Below, piece by piece: positions 54,636-64,000 of a stretch of 64,000 nucleotides of DNA. The number at the start of each line of letters is the position of its first letter. Positions within the stretch are counted from its first letter, which is position 1. The notes under the pieces are model-generated. The model made no database searches. It was not told where the DNA came from and worked only from the letters and a program-made list of their open reading frames with translations. Position numbers and translations under genes: made by a program. Source of the stretch: Amborella trichopoda (Eukaryota > Streptophyta > Magnoliopsida > Amborellales > Amborellaceae); the NCBI RefSeq assembly GCF_000471905.2, contig NW_006499603.1:4179236-4243235 (forward strand), written 5' to 3'.

Positions 54636-55980
54636 AGAGTGATTTAGCATATCGGGAAGGTTTTCACCAGACCCTCGAGGCTCATTCGTTGAAGAAAGGA
54701 GAGTACGCCACTCTAGGGGGAATTTTCTTATGAGACAACGACGCTGGAATGTTCATTCTCCGGCGTCATATTACTGAGGCAAAGGCTTTATTATCCTAGG
54801 TCCGTGAGGAAATGGGTGACGTCCCATTGGCTAGTTTGGAATCAGGCATTGTCCCTTTGTTAGAAAGGTAAGTAGGCTTTCTCAAGGTAACCGGACTGAA
54901 GGATAGGCTGACGATTAGGCAACGTGTATATATCGAGATTGGTGCCAACAAAGAATGATTGACGGATCATCCTTGAGTTTAATTGGCGGATCATCATTGC
55001 GTATTTTTGCCCTTTCCACCAGTGCTTGATCAAGACTCTAGCCTTTGTTTAGTTTTGTTTGCTTCCTTTCTTGCAAGGATCTAGGTTATGCATGTTTTGA
55101 TCCTTAGAATTGGGCTTTGAGATTGCGAGCCTTCAGCTTGTAACCCTTATTTTGCGATGAAATAAAAGCCTTTTTCTTCTTACTTCAAATTTCACCTTTT
55201 TTCTTTCTTCCATGATGTGCACATTTTTACTTCTGGTTGCAGTCTCTTTGAGAGTGGTGACTTATTTGAGAGCCTCTTTTGTGGACATGTCCACCCTCCA
55301 CATGAATTTGACTTTTTGTTCAAGCCCTTAGGGTATGCACCTCTGGTTTAAGCAAAACCCCGCGGGAGATTTTTTTGTGGTGCTCTTGTCCATGGTTTTT
55401 ACACCATGTATGCCATTTTTTCATTTTTACTCACGATGCCCTTGTTGGGTTTCCATCGTGCTGGATTTTTATCATCGTGCTATCGAGCCCTGTCATTTTT
55501 CTTTTGACTTTCTCACTTGTGAAGTCCTTTGAGGTTTTCGTCATGTCCATCTTTTGAGGAGGCAAATTTAAGGTCATGCCGCCGGGACCGTAATAGGAGT
55601 GCATTTTACGGTTAGACACTAAGACCTGAGGGCATATTTAGGGTCGTGCCTTCGAGATCATGATGATAATGTGTTTTTAGGGTCGTACATCAAGACTTGA
55701 GGGTATTTTTTTTAAGGTCTTGCCTCTTAGACCATAATGGTAGGGTGTATGGTCCGACAAGGATCTAGCTAGGAGAGGGAAGGTTCCGAAGGTGGAGGTG
55801 ATGATGAATTAGGAAGTGTTGGTATGCTATTCATATGTCAGGCACCATGTTGCTGGGTAGGGGGATGAGAAGTGCCGGCATACTCAACTCCCTTTCTTGT
55901 GTTGTATTGAGCAGTGGCTATTTCAACATCTCTAAATGGGGAAACCATCCCTTTACCGTCTTTTAGCCCTTGATTAGTAA

Positions 55981-58567
55981 TGGGCTCATTGTTTGAAGGT
56001 ATTTTTCATTGACATGAGGCCCCCGTTCATTGAAGGCCTAGCAAGTAGTGGAAAATTTGGATAGTCTCAGAACAGCCCCAAAACTGGCCAAGATCTTCGT
56101 GAGGTCTCTCAAGAGTCTCATACCAAGTGTCGTCACATTCCGACTTATCTAAAGCAGTGCAGACTGAGAAACAGTTATGGAAAAATCGGCCGTTAGCACC
56201 CTAAAACAGACCCGTATAGCTAGAGCGACATTTTCTGCATATCAAAATGTTGTATGACCACCACCATTGGATCCAACATGGTTGAACCCCAAGGGTCAAG
56301 TTTCAGCCTAAACAGACACTCTAGGAGAAGTTATAGGCGAAAGAGTGAAACAGGAGAAGCCGCACGCTATTCCCGTGCGGCCACCCTGCAACACTACACC
56401 ATTAAAGGGATAGTCACAACTAGTGACTTTCGACTCCAATATCTCTCATCCGTCCCATGTCAAATCACACTCAAATTTGGTGAGTATGTTCGTTTAGTCA
56501 AGACAAGTGATTCGATATGTGGCACGCCTCTTGGCAATACCTGAGCATGAAGAAAAGCTAGAGAGAAGTTTCTGACCTGTGAAGAAAGTGTAAGAATTTC
56601 AGCAGCGTAGTGCCTCCCTTGAGCAGCCAAATCACGCCGCTCGAGAGCCCAATCGACGCGAGACCAATTATATTGTGGGCGTAAGTTCTTAGGCCATCTC
56701 TCACCCGTACCTCGTACATGATAAACGGTTGGATTTTACCCACGAAGTCGACGAACAGAGTGCAAATTCTGTCGCTGAAATCCTTGATTCCGGCCAAAAT
56801 TCCAAACTTGCAAAATCTTCGTTCGGCCACGGAAGTGAGCTGCGTTTGACGCTCCGTGATCGTAGTGGCATGCTCAATTTGATTCGGTGAAGAAAACATA
56901 GAAAAACATCAAGGAATGAACACACTATTGATTCAAACTTTCAATATCTACTCAAAATTCAAGTCACATGATCGTGCATCAAAAACACGATCCATAGCTC
57001 GAAATTAGCATTAAATCGATCGCCATGCCGAGCTCTACAAGAAAAAAATCATCTTACATTCAATCGGGCATCAAAACGACCTCGGATCAACCATGCAAGA
57101 ACACACAAGTCCTAGGGCAACACAAGGGCAAATCTGCCATTTTGCACCCTATTTTTTAATTTCTTTTAATTCAATTTAATCCTAATTTCCAGCAATTAAG
57201 GTTATTTTTTATCATCCATCCATGTATGGGGCACACCTTTATATATACATACCATCATTGTACGTAGGAAAGAGGCATACACACACACAACATAGAGTTT
57301 TCACTTAGTACAAGTTTCTCTTTCTTACCATTGTGGTGTTACGCTTGAGAGAGAGGGTGAGAGAAACTTTCGACCATTGCCCCTATGGTTGAGGTAAATT
57401 TTCTCTTTCTTCTTTTTCTTTTCTTCTTCCCTCTCCATTCTCCCCTCTCTTCTCCCTCTTCTTCTTCTGAGTCCCTTGCGGAGGTCATGCATGGCAATGA
57501 CAGTGTCGTGCATGCCTCTCCCTTGGTCTCACAGGTCACACATGGTGATGACAGTGCCATGCACGAGTCTTCTTTCCCTCCTTCACGTCTGTCTCTTTCT
57601 CTCGGTAAAGTCTGTAGACAGCACTACCCATAAACGTAGCTTTGACGTTTTGGTGAAGAACCTAGACGACAAAGCGTGTTGCCACCTGCATGAGTTTTCC
57701 TTTGCTATGCATCTAATGTAGATGGTGATACCTATCGCCGCCCACTAGAGGCCCTGACAACACCCATCATCGTCTGCAAACTTCCTCAGTGCGTCCTGTG
57801 CCTATTGTCGTTCTCCCTGCATCCCACTTCTATCGCCATGTGAACTAAGAGAAACCATCGCCGTGAGCCTCATCAAGAGCTAGCACCGTCCACATGGGAT
57901 ATGCCGCCTCCTTGCATTGCCCACCGCGATGTCTATCAATGTTTGGATTTCTCCTTCTCTTCGATGTCTTGTTCTTTCTTCTCCCCCACTTTCTCTTCTC
58001 ACTTGATTGAGGGTAGGCCTTGCCAAGCACCAACGCACCGACTTTGGTTTTGAGTAGAATTGCTGTCGTGCTGGTCCTGTGAACCATGTCCATGTCCATC
58101 TTGCTACCACTCCGAGTCGGTGGCTTTCGGTTGTCATGCTAGCCACATCTCTCCATCAAGTTCTCTTCTCCTTTCCATCTTTCATCTAACCTTGCACTTC
58201 ATCGCCTTCTCCCATGAACATGCATTGCCCTAAGACAAAGGTGGGTCCTTTTCGACTCACTTATCTTACAAATTAACCATAGAAGTGTTGTGCAGAAAAA
58301 CAAGAGGGTTACAGGTCAAGGGAGGCAATTCCAAAGCAGCTCAAGCAGTTGGGGGCCTTTCTTCGTGATGTAAGAGGGCGCCCACGCGAGCCAGCCCGAG
58401 CAAGTCTTGAACCCACCTAAAATTTCTCTTTCATTGATCAGTATACCTACCCTTACCATAGAGCAAGGTTCTGAGAGAGCGATCTCAAATCTCGAATCCA
58501 CCCGAGACCTGAGACACATGCTGCCAGATCACCAAGATCCGGAGGGCAAGATCGAGGCACCTAACCA
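55981..58567 (+). repeat. LTR D, 5' LTR of the gag-pol element
   Basis: About 2.6 kb, starts TGGGCTCATTGTTTGAAGG, aligned with TGAGGTAAGATATTTGAGGG of LTR C, and ends GGCACCTAACCA. It has the promoter block (57214-57229) and TATA box (57237-57250), a short pyrimidine-rich leader with only two hairpin-type units (57480-57570, CATGCATGGCAATGACAGTGTCG and CACATGGTGATGACAGTGCC), and the U5-like end. It is shorter than the others mainly because its leader arrays are small. Confidence 0.65.
57214..57250 (+). promoter_or_regulatory. Core promoter of LTR D
   Basis: ATCCATCCATGTATGG (57214-57229), then CTTTATATATACAT (57237-57250). Most diverged of the five copies of this promoter block, but with the same order and spacing. 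Confidence 0.55.
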
Positions 58568-58570
58568 GCC

Positions 58571-58589
58571 TGACAACTCCAATGGGGAC
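58571..58589 (+). other. Primer-binding-site-like sequence after LTR D
   Basis: TGACAACTCCAATGGGGAC, three bases after the LTR end (spacer GCC). The counterpart after LTR B is TGACATCTCCACTGGGGAC with the same three-base spacer. Plant Tat-type elements often have TGGCGACTCNNCTGGGGA at this place, which this resembles. Confidence 0.6.
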
Positions 58590-60229
58590 TTACTACCCCT
58601 TAGTTGGTTCGCTGTTGTTTGATCAATTTCCTTCTTTATTTTTTGCACTAATATCTATGGCACCCGGGTTTTTCAATCTGTCATCCAAGGATTTCCTTAT
58701 CCTTGCACTCGTGGCTGTCCTAGAGAAGCAAGCTGCTCAAGCCTCCTTCCCTACTATTTTTTTGAGTTAGGACTCATGGTCCGGCTCCCAGGTCCTCCCA
58801 TTGGTTGGTGCGAGAGGGGATTTAAAGGTCCCTGCCACCCCGCTTTCTTGCCCTAGTGGACTCTCCACCAAGTCCCCTTGCATGGACAACACTTTTGCTG
58901 CTGCGCACCTTGCTATTAGCAAATCTCTTGCCAGTCTTATTGCTGCAGTACGCCGTAAGGCTGCCCCATCCATCCCTACAAAAGGAAAACAAACTATTGT
59001 CACTCCTAAGGTTCACCGCGAGGCGATCCCCTGTGCCCCTTCACTATTTTGAGCCCCCACACCTAGAGGGTCGGTACACCGAGGCAGAGGCCTTGAGGTC
59101 TTCACCCCTCGCACACACTCAAAAGCTCATGGTCTATCCACTAGAGCCACACCTCAGGGCGACCCTCATGTTGCCTTGAGCTCGCATGTTGCCTTGAGCT
59201 CGCATCTAAGACTAGACCTTCTCGAGCCGAGCCCTGCTTGCGCCATGCATTCACTTTCCACAGTTTGGGGCAGCTCTAGCTCCATGCCACCTCGAGCATA
59301 GGACGACCGATTGCTCTGTCTTCCCTCCCAACACACACAGCTTCACCTTGTGAGAGACAAGCTCCTGCCTCATCCCTCACAAACACAAGCTCGTGGGTCT
59401 CGACCTCCATAGGTCGAATTCGTTGGCCAGGCCTGGGTTGACCCCCAAGTCACTCGGACAGCTAACCCTAAAGGAGTACACGCATCATCTTCGCAGGTCC
59501 CTTTTGGAGCTAGATTCAGTAAAAGTCACGAGCTGGCTCCTCTTTCCTTTGTCGCTCTCATGTCGCCAGGCAAGCACCTCGATCCCTGGTACTCAAAGGT
59601 CTTCCCTAAGAGTACCATCTTGAGCCACCCTCGGGTCATTCGAACACCCTGGCCTCATAAAGGAATTCAGAGCAACGACTTGATATCAGACAGAGGCCTC
59701 CAACCTCCAAAACAAGAACCCAAGCTACGCTCCATCCTTAGGCCCCACTCCCTGCTCTAGCTCATAAACATGGCCCTCGCCTGTGCAAAGAAAACAGGGC
59801 AGTTTAGGTCTCAGGCTCAGTTCTGGAATGAGGTCCACAACTGCCTCAGGATCAAGCAGAAGAGAGGCCTACAGATCCTGACCAGGGAGGCCTCAAAGGC
59901 AGTCAAAGTCGCACCCCTAACGACCTCCTGCCTTTTAATCCCCTTTTCCATCTTCAAACTTTGGAGCTTGAGCAAGTACAAGAGTACTATTCGGTGATTA
60001 CCACCCGGAAGCCACGATCCCAAGACCGTCAAGATCCGATCCTCACAAGATCGCCATACAAAGCTCGAGTCCAGTCGGGGCAAGCTGAGCCCCTCCAGAC
60101 TGACTTGCCATGAGTGACTCGTCATCCTCAGTAGTCCGCTTCATCACCTGACTCTGACCTCTTAGAAGAAACGGTCAGTGTCATGGTGATCAATGACCTG
60201 AACTATGCTCAGGAGGAGTAGATGAACAA

Positions 60230-61003
60230 GTTCGAGGAATGATGCAAGCCATCCTCGAAAAGATGGAGCGCCTAGAGGCCTCCAGGGCCCCTTCTATGCT
60301 TGACTCCCTGACCGGTGAGGACACAACTCCTAAGCAGGCTCCCCCACCTGTCTCTCAAGACAGCTCCTCTTCTCACAGGATCTCTTAAACGTACATAGAT
60401 GCTATGGCGGCCCATAACCTCAAGAACAAGGTCCCAGGCATGCAGGAGACGCCACTCTACCAAAAGCCGTATCCTTCGTACATTGACTAGGTGTCGTTTC
60501 CCCCGAACTACCAAAAAGGGAAACTCCCTTTGTTCAATGGTACCACTTCTCCTCACTAGCATACGGCCCACTTCCAAGTAGCCTACCGAGAGACGGCAAC
60601 TGACATACGTCTTCTCCTCCGCCAGTTCGTTGAAACTCTTAAAGGATCAGCCTTCCAGTGGTATGCTCAGTTGCTGCCGAACTCGATGAACACTTGGCAA
60701 GAAATGGAGCAGTTGTTCTACCAATGCTTCTACGAAATCCAAAGGAACATGGAAACCATCGAGATCCTCACCTTGATGCAAGACCCTAGTGAGCCGATTG
60801 ATAAATTCATCACCCGATGGAGAGAGTTGGCGACCTTTCCCACCACTCCCATGACCAGGAAGGAAGCAGTCCAGACCTGCATATGGAACATGCTTCTTGA
60901 GATTGCCCTACATGTTGAGGCATCCAATCCACCCTCCATGTCAGAGCTCATCTCTAAGGCAGTCCGTATTGAGGAATTGTTCAAGCACAACAACACCCGT
61001 TAG
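60230..61003 (+). pseudogene. Gag fossil (Retrotrans_gag domain)
   Basis: Begins with an N-terminal stretch containing MERLEASRAP and PYPSYID-type words, followed by LPLFNGT and HFQVAYRETATDIRLLLRQF. The core 60660-61003 has GSAFQWYAQLLPNSMNTWQE, EIQRNMETIEILTLMQ and DKFITRWRELA, which match the usual gag pattern (W-Y-x-L-x-P-x-S-I-x-x-W at the start, L-x-x-x-x-Q-x-x-x-E-x-L-x-x-F-I-x-R-W-R later). Gag is the structural protein of the virus-like particle. Fossil copy. Confidence 0.75.
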
Positions 61004-61347
61004 CAACCTGCTGGCTCAAACTCATACCCCAGCAGTCGGGGCAATCAAAAGGCAGTAATCAGTGTGACCATCACCGTGACTGACACCAAAGCTTCGGTTT
61101 CTCAAAGCCTAGACCTCTGCAAGGCACAGGCGTCTCTGGCTAGGGACAAGCAGCAATCCTACAACAATGTCCCGCCTCTTAAAAACTCTAGGGAAAGCGA
61201 CTACTTGGGGTAGCACCAGAATAAGGTTTACCCCTTCAACACGGAGTGGACACCTGCATTACTTTGACTACTGCTAGAACAGAACATGATACAGTTGTCG
61301 GAGTCCAATACTGCGAAGTTGGCTGGGCAGGAGGCAAATGAGAAGTA

Positions 61348-62010
61348 ATGTCCTTATCACAAGAGGGTCTGCCACCCCACTCATGACTGCTATAAGCTCA
61401 ACAACACTATCGAATCCCTTATTAATAAGGGTCAAATAAAGCTTGAAGAATCGAAAGAAGGCGTTCTAGGCAGTTGAGGCATCTTACATAATCACAATCC
61501 AAGAAGATGACAGGGCACCCGCTATCCTGCGTGCATTCTTCTTCATAATGCTCGAAGAAGGAATCGCTGCCCCAAAGCCGACAAGGGAGCCTAAGTTCCT
61601 ACCTCATGGGACAGAGAACCTATGGTTTGCATATCACCAGATACGAGGCCATGACATCAACGAGTGCACTGGCTTTCATAAGCTCTTGGCCAAGAAGATG
61701 CAGCAGTGCCAAGAAGTTCAAGGCAATCCAACGAGACACTCTCGAGTCCCTCTCCTGCTTGCACAAGAAGACCTCCCGACGCAAGCCCAGAGAACTGTCA
61801 AGCCAGACTCTCTGCAAGCTCTCTTTGAGGCAATGATCCAACAAGGTCTCATCACTCCCAAGCTAGCCAAGTAGCTGAGATGCCTTGCCTGGGGCACAGA
61901 AAAACTCTGGTGCCCCTATCACTAGGTGTGGGGCCACGAACTCAAAGACTGCTCTGGGTTCGAGGCTATAATCGTGGAGAAAGTCCAGGAAGGTCGCATT
62001 AACTGTGAGA
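61348..62010 (+). pseudogene. Zinc-finger-like modules of the gag-pol element
   Basis: Three similar stretches in succession: CPYHKRVCHPTHDCYKLN (about 61350), FAYHQIRGHDINECTGFH (about 61627) and another with VWGHELKDCSGF (about 61926). Each has the spacing Y-H, then G-H or C-H, then D/E-C followed by a helix, like the CxxH...GHxxxxC element found between gag and protease in plant Tat-type elements. Repetition of the module within one element is unusual. Fossil copy. Confidence 0.5.
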
Positions 62011-63087
62011 TTCTACTAGAACACATCCAATCCCTCACTTTCATTCAAGGGGAAGCCACGTATGCACTGGACTCCTCAGGGGCTTCGACCTCTTACCCTT
62101 GGGAAGTCTACCATGGGCAAAGCAAGCTCAAGTCCCTGAGACACGAGGCAGTCCGCTAGGCTACCGCCTCTCGCCAGCCTGATAGGGCGGTCCAAACACC
62201 CATCGGGCATCCCAAAGGAGGCAACGAACACCTACGTTGGCCTGTCGAAGGAATCATCTTCCTCAGCCACCAGTCGAGGAAGTATTCCTCAGACCCCTGC
62301 CTCCGTTGTCGACCTTGCGGGACTTCATCCCAAGCACAGCTTGCCTCATCTTATCGTCCAATCAGGAAAACGGCCTTGGATCATCAATATCTCCGGTGTT
62401 GGTCAAAATGGGTGACGACGTTAAAAGCACCCAAAACGGTCAAAGTCGAGGTAAGACCTTAAATACCCCCTGCAAACGTCCAACTCCGGCGAAGACGTAA
62501 AAAGCTGCCCGGAACGTTCTAACCCGTATTCTCCATCCCTCTCCTCTATTCCTTCTACAGGTACCACTGATGATGCCCAGACTTCGAATCTCTAAACAGG
62601 GAATTCGGAGACACCAGCCTCACCATGCCGCAGTAAGAATGCCTCAAAAAAGTGCTAGCTCAAGCGGCATGAGTCTCGACAGCCGTCGACGCCAAGGAAA
62701 CCTGAGTCCAAACCGAGCCATCTCGGGGCTCCTCTTTCCATGAAGCTTGCCACATGATTCAAGAGCACAAGGCATCGCCCAGTTCGGGGCAAGCGCTGAG
62801 TGAGCCCCATCATAACGCTATGGATCCCCTGCTTGAAGCTGACCCTTCTATCACCTGGACCAACCAAAGATCAGCCCTCCCCACATTGTGCTCCTCCTAG
62901 AAGTTGAGATGTCAGGGTCATGGGTGGCTCACTCGAGATTGAAGATAACCCTTGTGAGTCCCCCGACGAGGAACTTCAGGAAGCCCTCGAAGAGTGGGAA
63001 GAGGGCAGTCGGGCCATGGCCTATGAACTGGAAGAGATCAACCTGGGGGATGAGGCCGACTCATAGCCAACCTTCATCTCACCAAAG

Positions 63088-63900
63088 ATGTCCTCAGAAG
63101 AGAAAAAAAGCTATATCTCCCTCCTTAGACCAAATCAAGATGTCTTCGCCTGGCATTATCACGAGATGCATGGTCTAGATCCCCATATTGCTATCCATCA
63201 CCTCCGTATTGATCCTACCATCAAACCCATGAAGCAGAAGTCAAGATGGTTTAGGCCCGACCTCAAGATGCAGATCAATGCTGAGGTAAACAAGCTCAAG
63301 CAAGCTGGATTCATACGAGAAGTCAAATACCTAAGATGGTTGGCGAATGTCATCCCGATCAAGAAGAAGAATGGCCAAATCAGGGTCTGCATCGACTTCT
63401 GTGACTTGAACACTACTTGTCCCAAGGACGATGTCCCCCTACCGTTCACTGAGATGTTGGTTGAATCCATGGCCCATTGTTAAATCTTCTCCTTTATGGA
63501 TGGCTTTTCTGGTTACGGCCAAATCAGGATGGCGCCAGAGGATGAGGAGGCTACTGCGTTCTTGACTCCAAAAGGTGTCTTTTGCTACACTGTGATGCCC
63601 TTTGGGTTAAAGAATGTCGGTGCCACGTATCAGCGAGCCATGATAACCATCTTCAGGGACATGATTCACAAGAAGGTCAAGTGCTATGTGGTAAAGTTTG
63701 AAACAAAAGCCACTCATGTGCAAGACCTTAAAAAGGTGTTTGAGCAGTTGCGGCGTCACCAACTCAAGATGAACGCCTTGGAATGCACCTTCGGTGTACG
63801 CTTAGGAAAATTCTTAGGGTTTATCGTGAGATATCGTGGGCTGAAGATCGAACCAGTCAAAATCAAGATAAATCAGGACATGTCGCCACCTACAACCTCC
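63088..63900 (+). pseudogene. Reverse transcriptase fossil (Ty3/gypsy)
   Basis: The N-terminal part includes DVFAWHYHEMHGLDPHIAIH, then a linker KPMKQKSRWFRPD, then VNKLKQAGFIREVKYLRWLA (the usual E-x-x-K-L-L-x-A-G-F-I-x-E entry into the polymerase), KKKNGQIRVCIDFCDLN and CPKDDVPLP. Then come MDGFSGYGQIRMAPEDEEAT, FLTPKGVFCYTVMPFGLKN, ATYQRAM and ECTFGVRLGKFLGFIV. Motif order and wording are those of Ty3/gypsy Tat-group reverse transcriptases. It copies the element RNA into DNA. Fossil copy, not functional. Confidence 0.85.
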
Positions 63901-64000
63901 ATGAACTGTGGTCCATCCAAGGATAGCTCGCTTACATTCAAGGGCTCATTTCGAACCTCTCAGGGTGATGCAGACCCTTTTCACACCTTCTAAAGAAGGA

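Larger units (their letters stand above)
52043..55980 (+). mobile_element. Retroelement internal DNA between LTRs C and D
   Basis: No gag-pol. In order: DNA with GACTCACTGGGGAT words (52060-52130), a GC-rich 93-bp array (52349-52810), GCATTTTAAATGC-type simple repeat (53440-53720), unrecognised frames (53938-54635), and a segment of CTTTTGTCCATGGTTTTTACACC and GGTCATGCCGCCGGGACCG phrases (55335-55740) that resembles 23.58-25.68 kb in the same map orientation. LTRs A/B and C/D lie in opposite orientations, so this segment is inverted relative to the LTRs in one of the two elements. Confidence 0.45.
58568..64000 (+). mobile_element. Ty3/gypsy (Tat-like) gag-pol element fossil, cut by the window end
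   Basis: Follows LTR D. Parts seen: a leader with frame fragments (58.6-60.15 kb), gag (about 60.15-61.0 kb), zinc-finger-like modules (61.35-62.0 kb), a stretch where a protease would be expected but none is recognised (62.2-62.9 kb), and reverse transcriptase (63.09-63.9 kb). RNase H, integrase and the 3' LTR would lie beyond 64000. The RT resembles Ty3/gypsy of the Tat group (MPFGLKNVGATYQRAM, CTFGV...GKFLGFIV). It is broken by roughly ten or more in-frame interruptions, so it is an old copy. Confidence 0.75.

Overview
The window looks like nuclear DNA of a flowering plant, mostly heterochromatin-like repeat with one clearly intact host gene. The evidence is a TPR-PB1 protein of the plant-specific CLMP1/PHOX type at 13.2-15.55 kb, plant-type Ty3/gypsy LTR elements with very long LTRs, a short hAT-type element with an 8-bp target duplication, and many diverged minisatellites. 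I cannot name the species. All calls come from reading the sequence by eye; percentages and copy counts are estimates.

Layout, left arm (1-17.9 kb): an AT-rich minisatellite (1-580), AT-rich intergenic DNA with a pair of GATC-rich repeats, a possible 3'-terminal exon of an unrecognised minus-strand gene (3836-3976), five degenerate tandem units of about 190 bp (4.66-5.59 kb), a 329-bp non-autonomous hAT-like element (6777-7105), purine-rich DNA with promoter- and splice-like signals (8.4-9.7 kb), a purine-rich minisatellite and a perfect 15-bp-arm hairpin (10.7-11.13 kb), then the CLMP1-like gene on the minus strand.

Right part (17.9-64 kb): nested and tandem LTR-retrotransposon fossils. Five LTR copies of one family can be matched to each other: A 18811-22710 (-), B 28799-32582 (-), E 34757-about 37785 (+), C 48335-52042 (+) and D 55981-58567 (+). 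A and B bound one 13.8-kb element without recognisable gag-pol. It sits inside an older element whose remains are 17.94-18.81 kb and 32.58-40.04 kb, arranged LTR-internal-LTR-internal. D is the 5' LTR of a gag-pol element that runs off the right edge (gag at 60.2-61.0 kb, zinc-finger-like modules 61.35-62.0 kb, reverse transcriptase 63.1-63.9 kb). A different Tat/Ogre-like element on the minus strand is represented by its LTR (40039-41476), polypurine tract and 3' internal region up to about 45.3 kb. That region carries a plant-mobile-domain-like reading frame in antisense to the element.

The most unusual signals are: (1) 17 scattered copies of a 25-bp palindrome (arms TGGGCGACAC / GTGTCGCCCA, loop of five) between 40.7 and 44.5 kb, in both the LTR and the internal DNA of the Tat-like element; (2) a shared LTR design in which a conserved promoter block and TATA box lead into a pyrimidine-rich leader holding a minisatellite with a small hairpin whose arms covary; (3) the antisense plant-mobile-domain-like frame; (4) repeated use of minisatellite periods divisible by three, which create long spurious reading frames. 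Apart from the CLMP1-like gene and the tentative exon at 3.8 kb I see no host protein gene, and I saw no tRNA, rRNA or CRISPR features.
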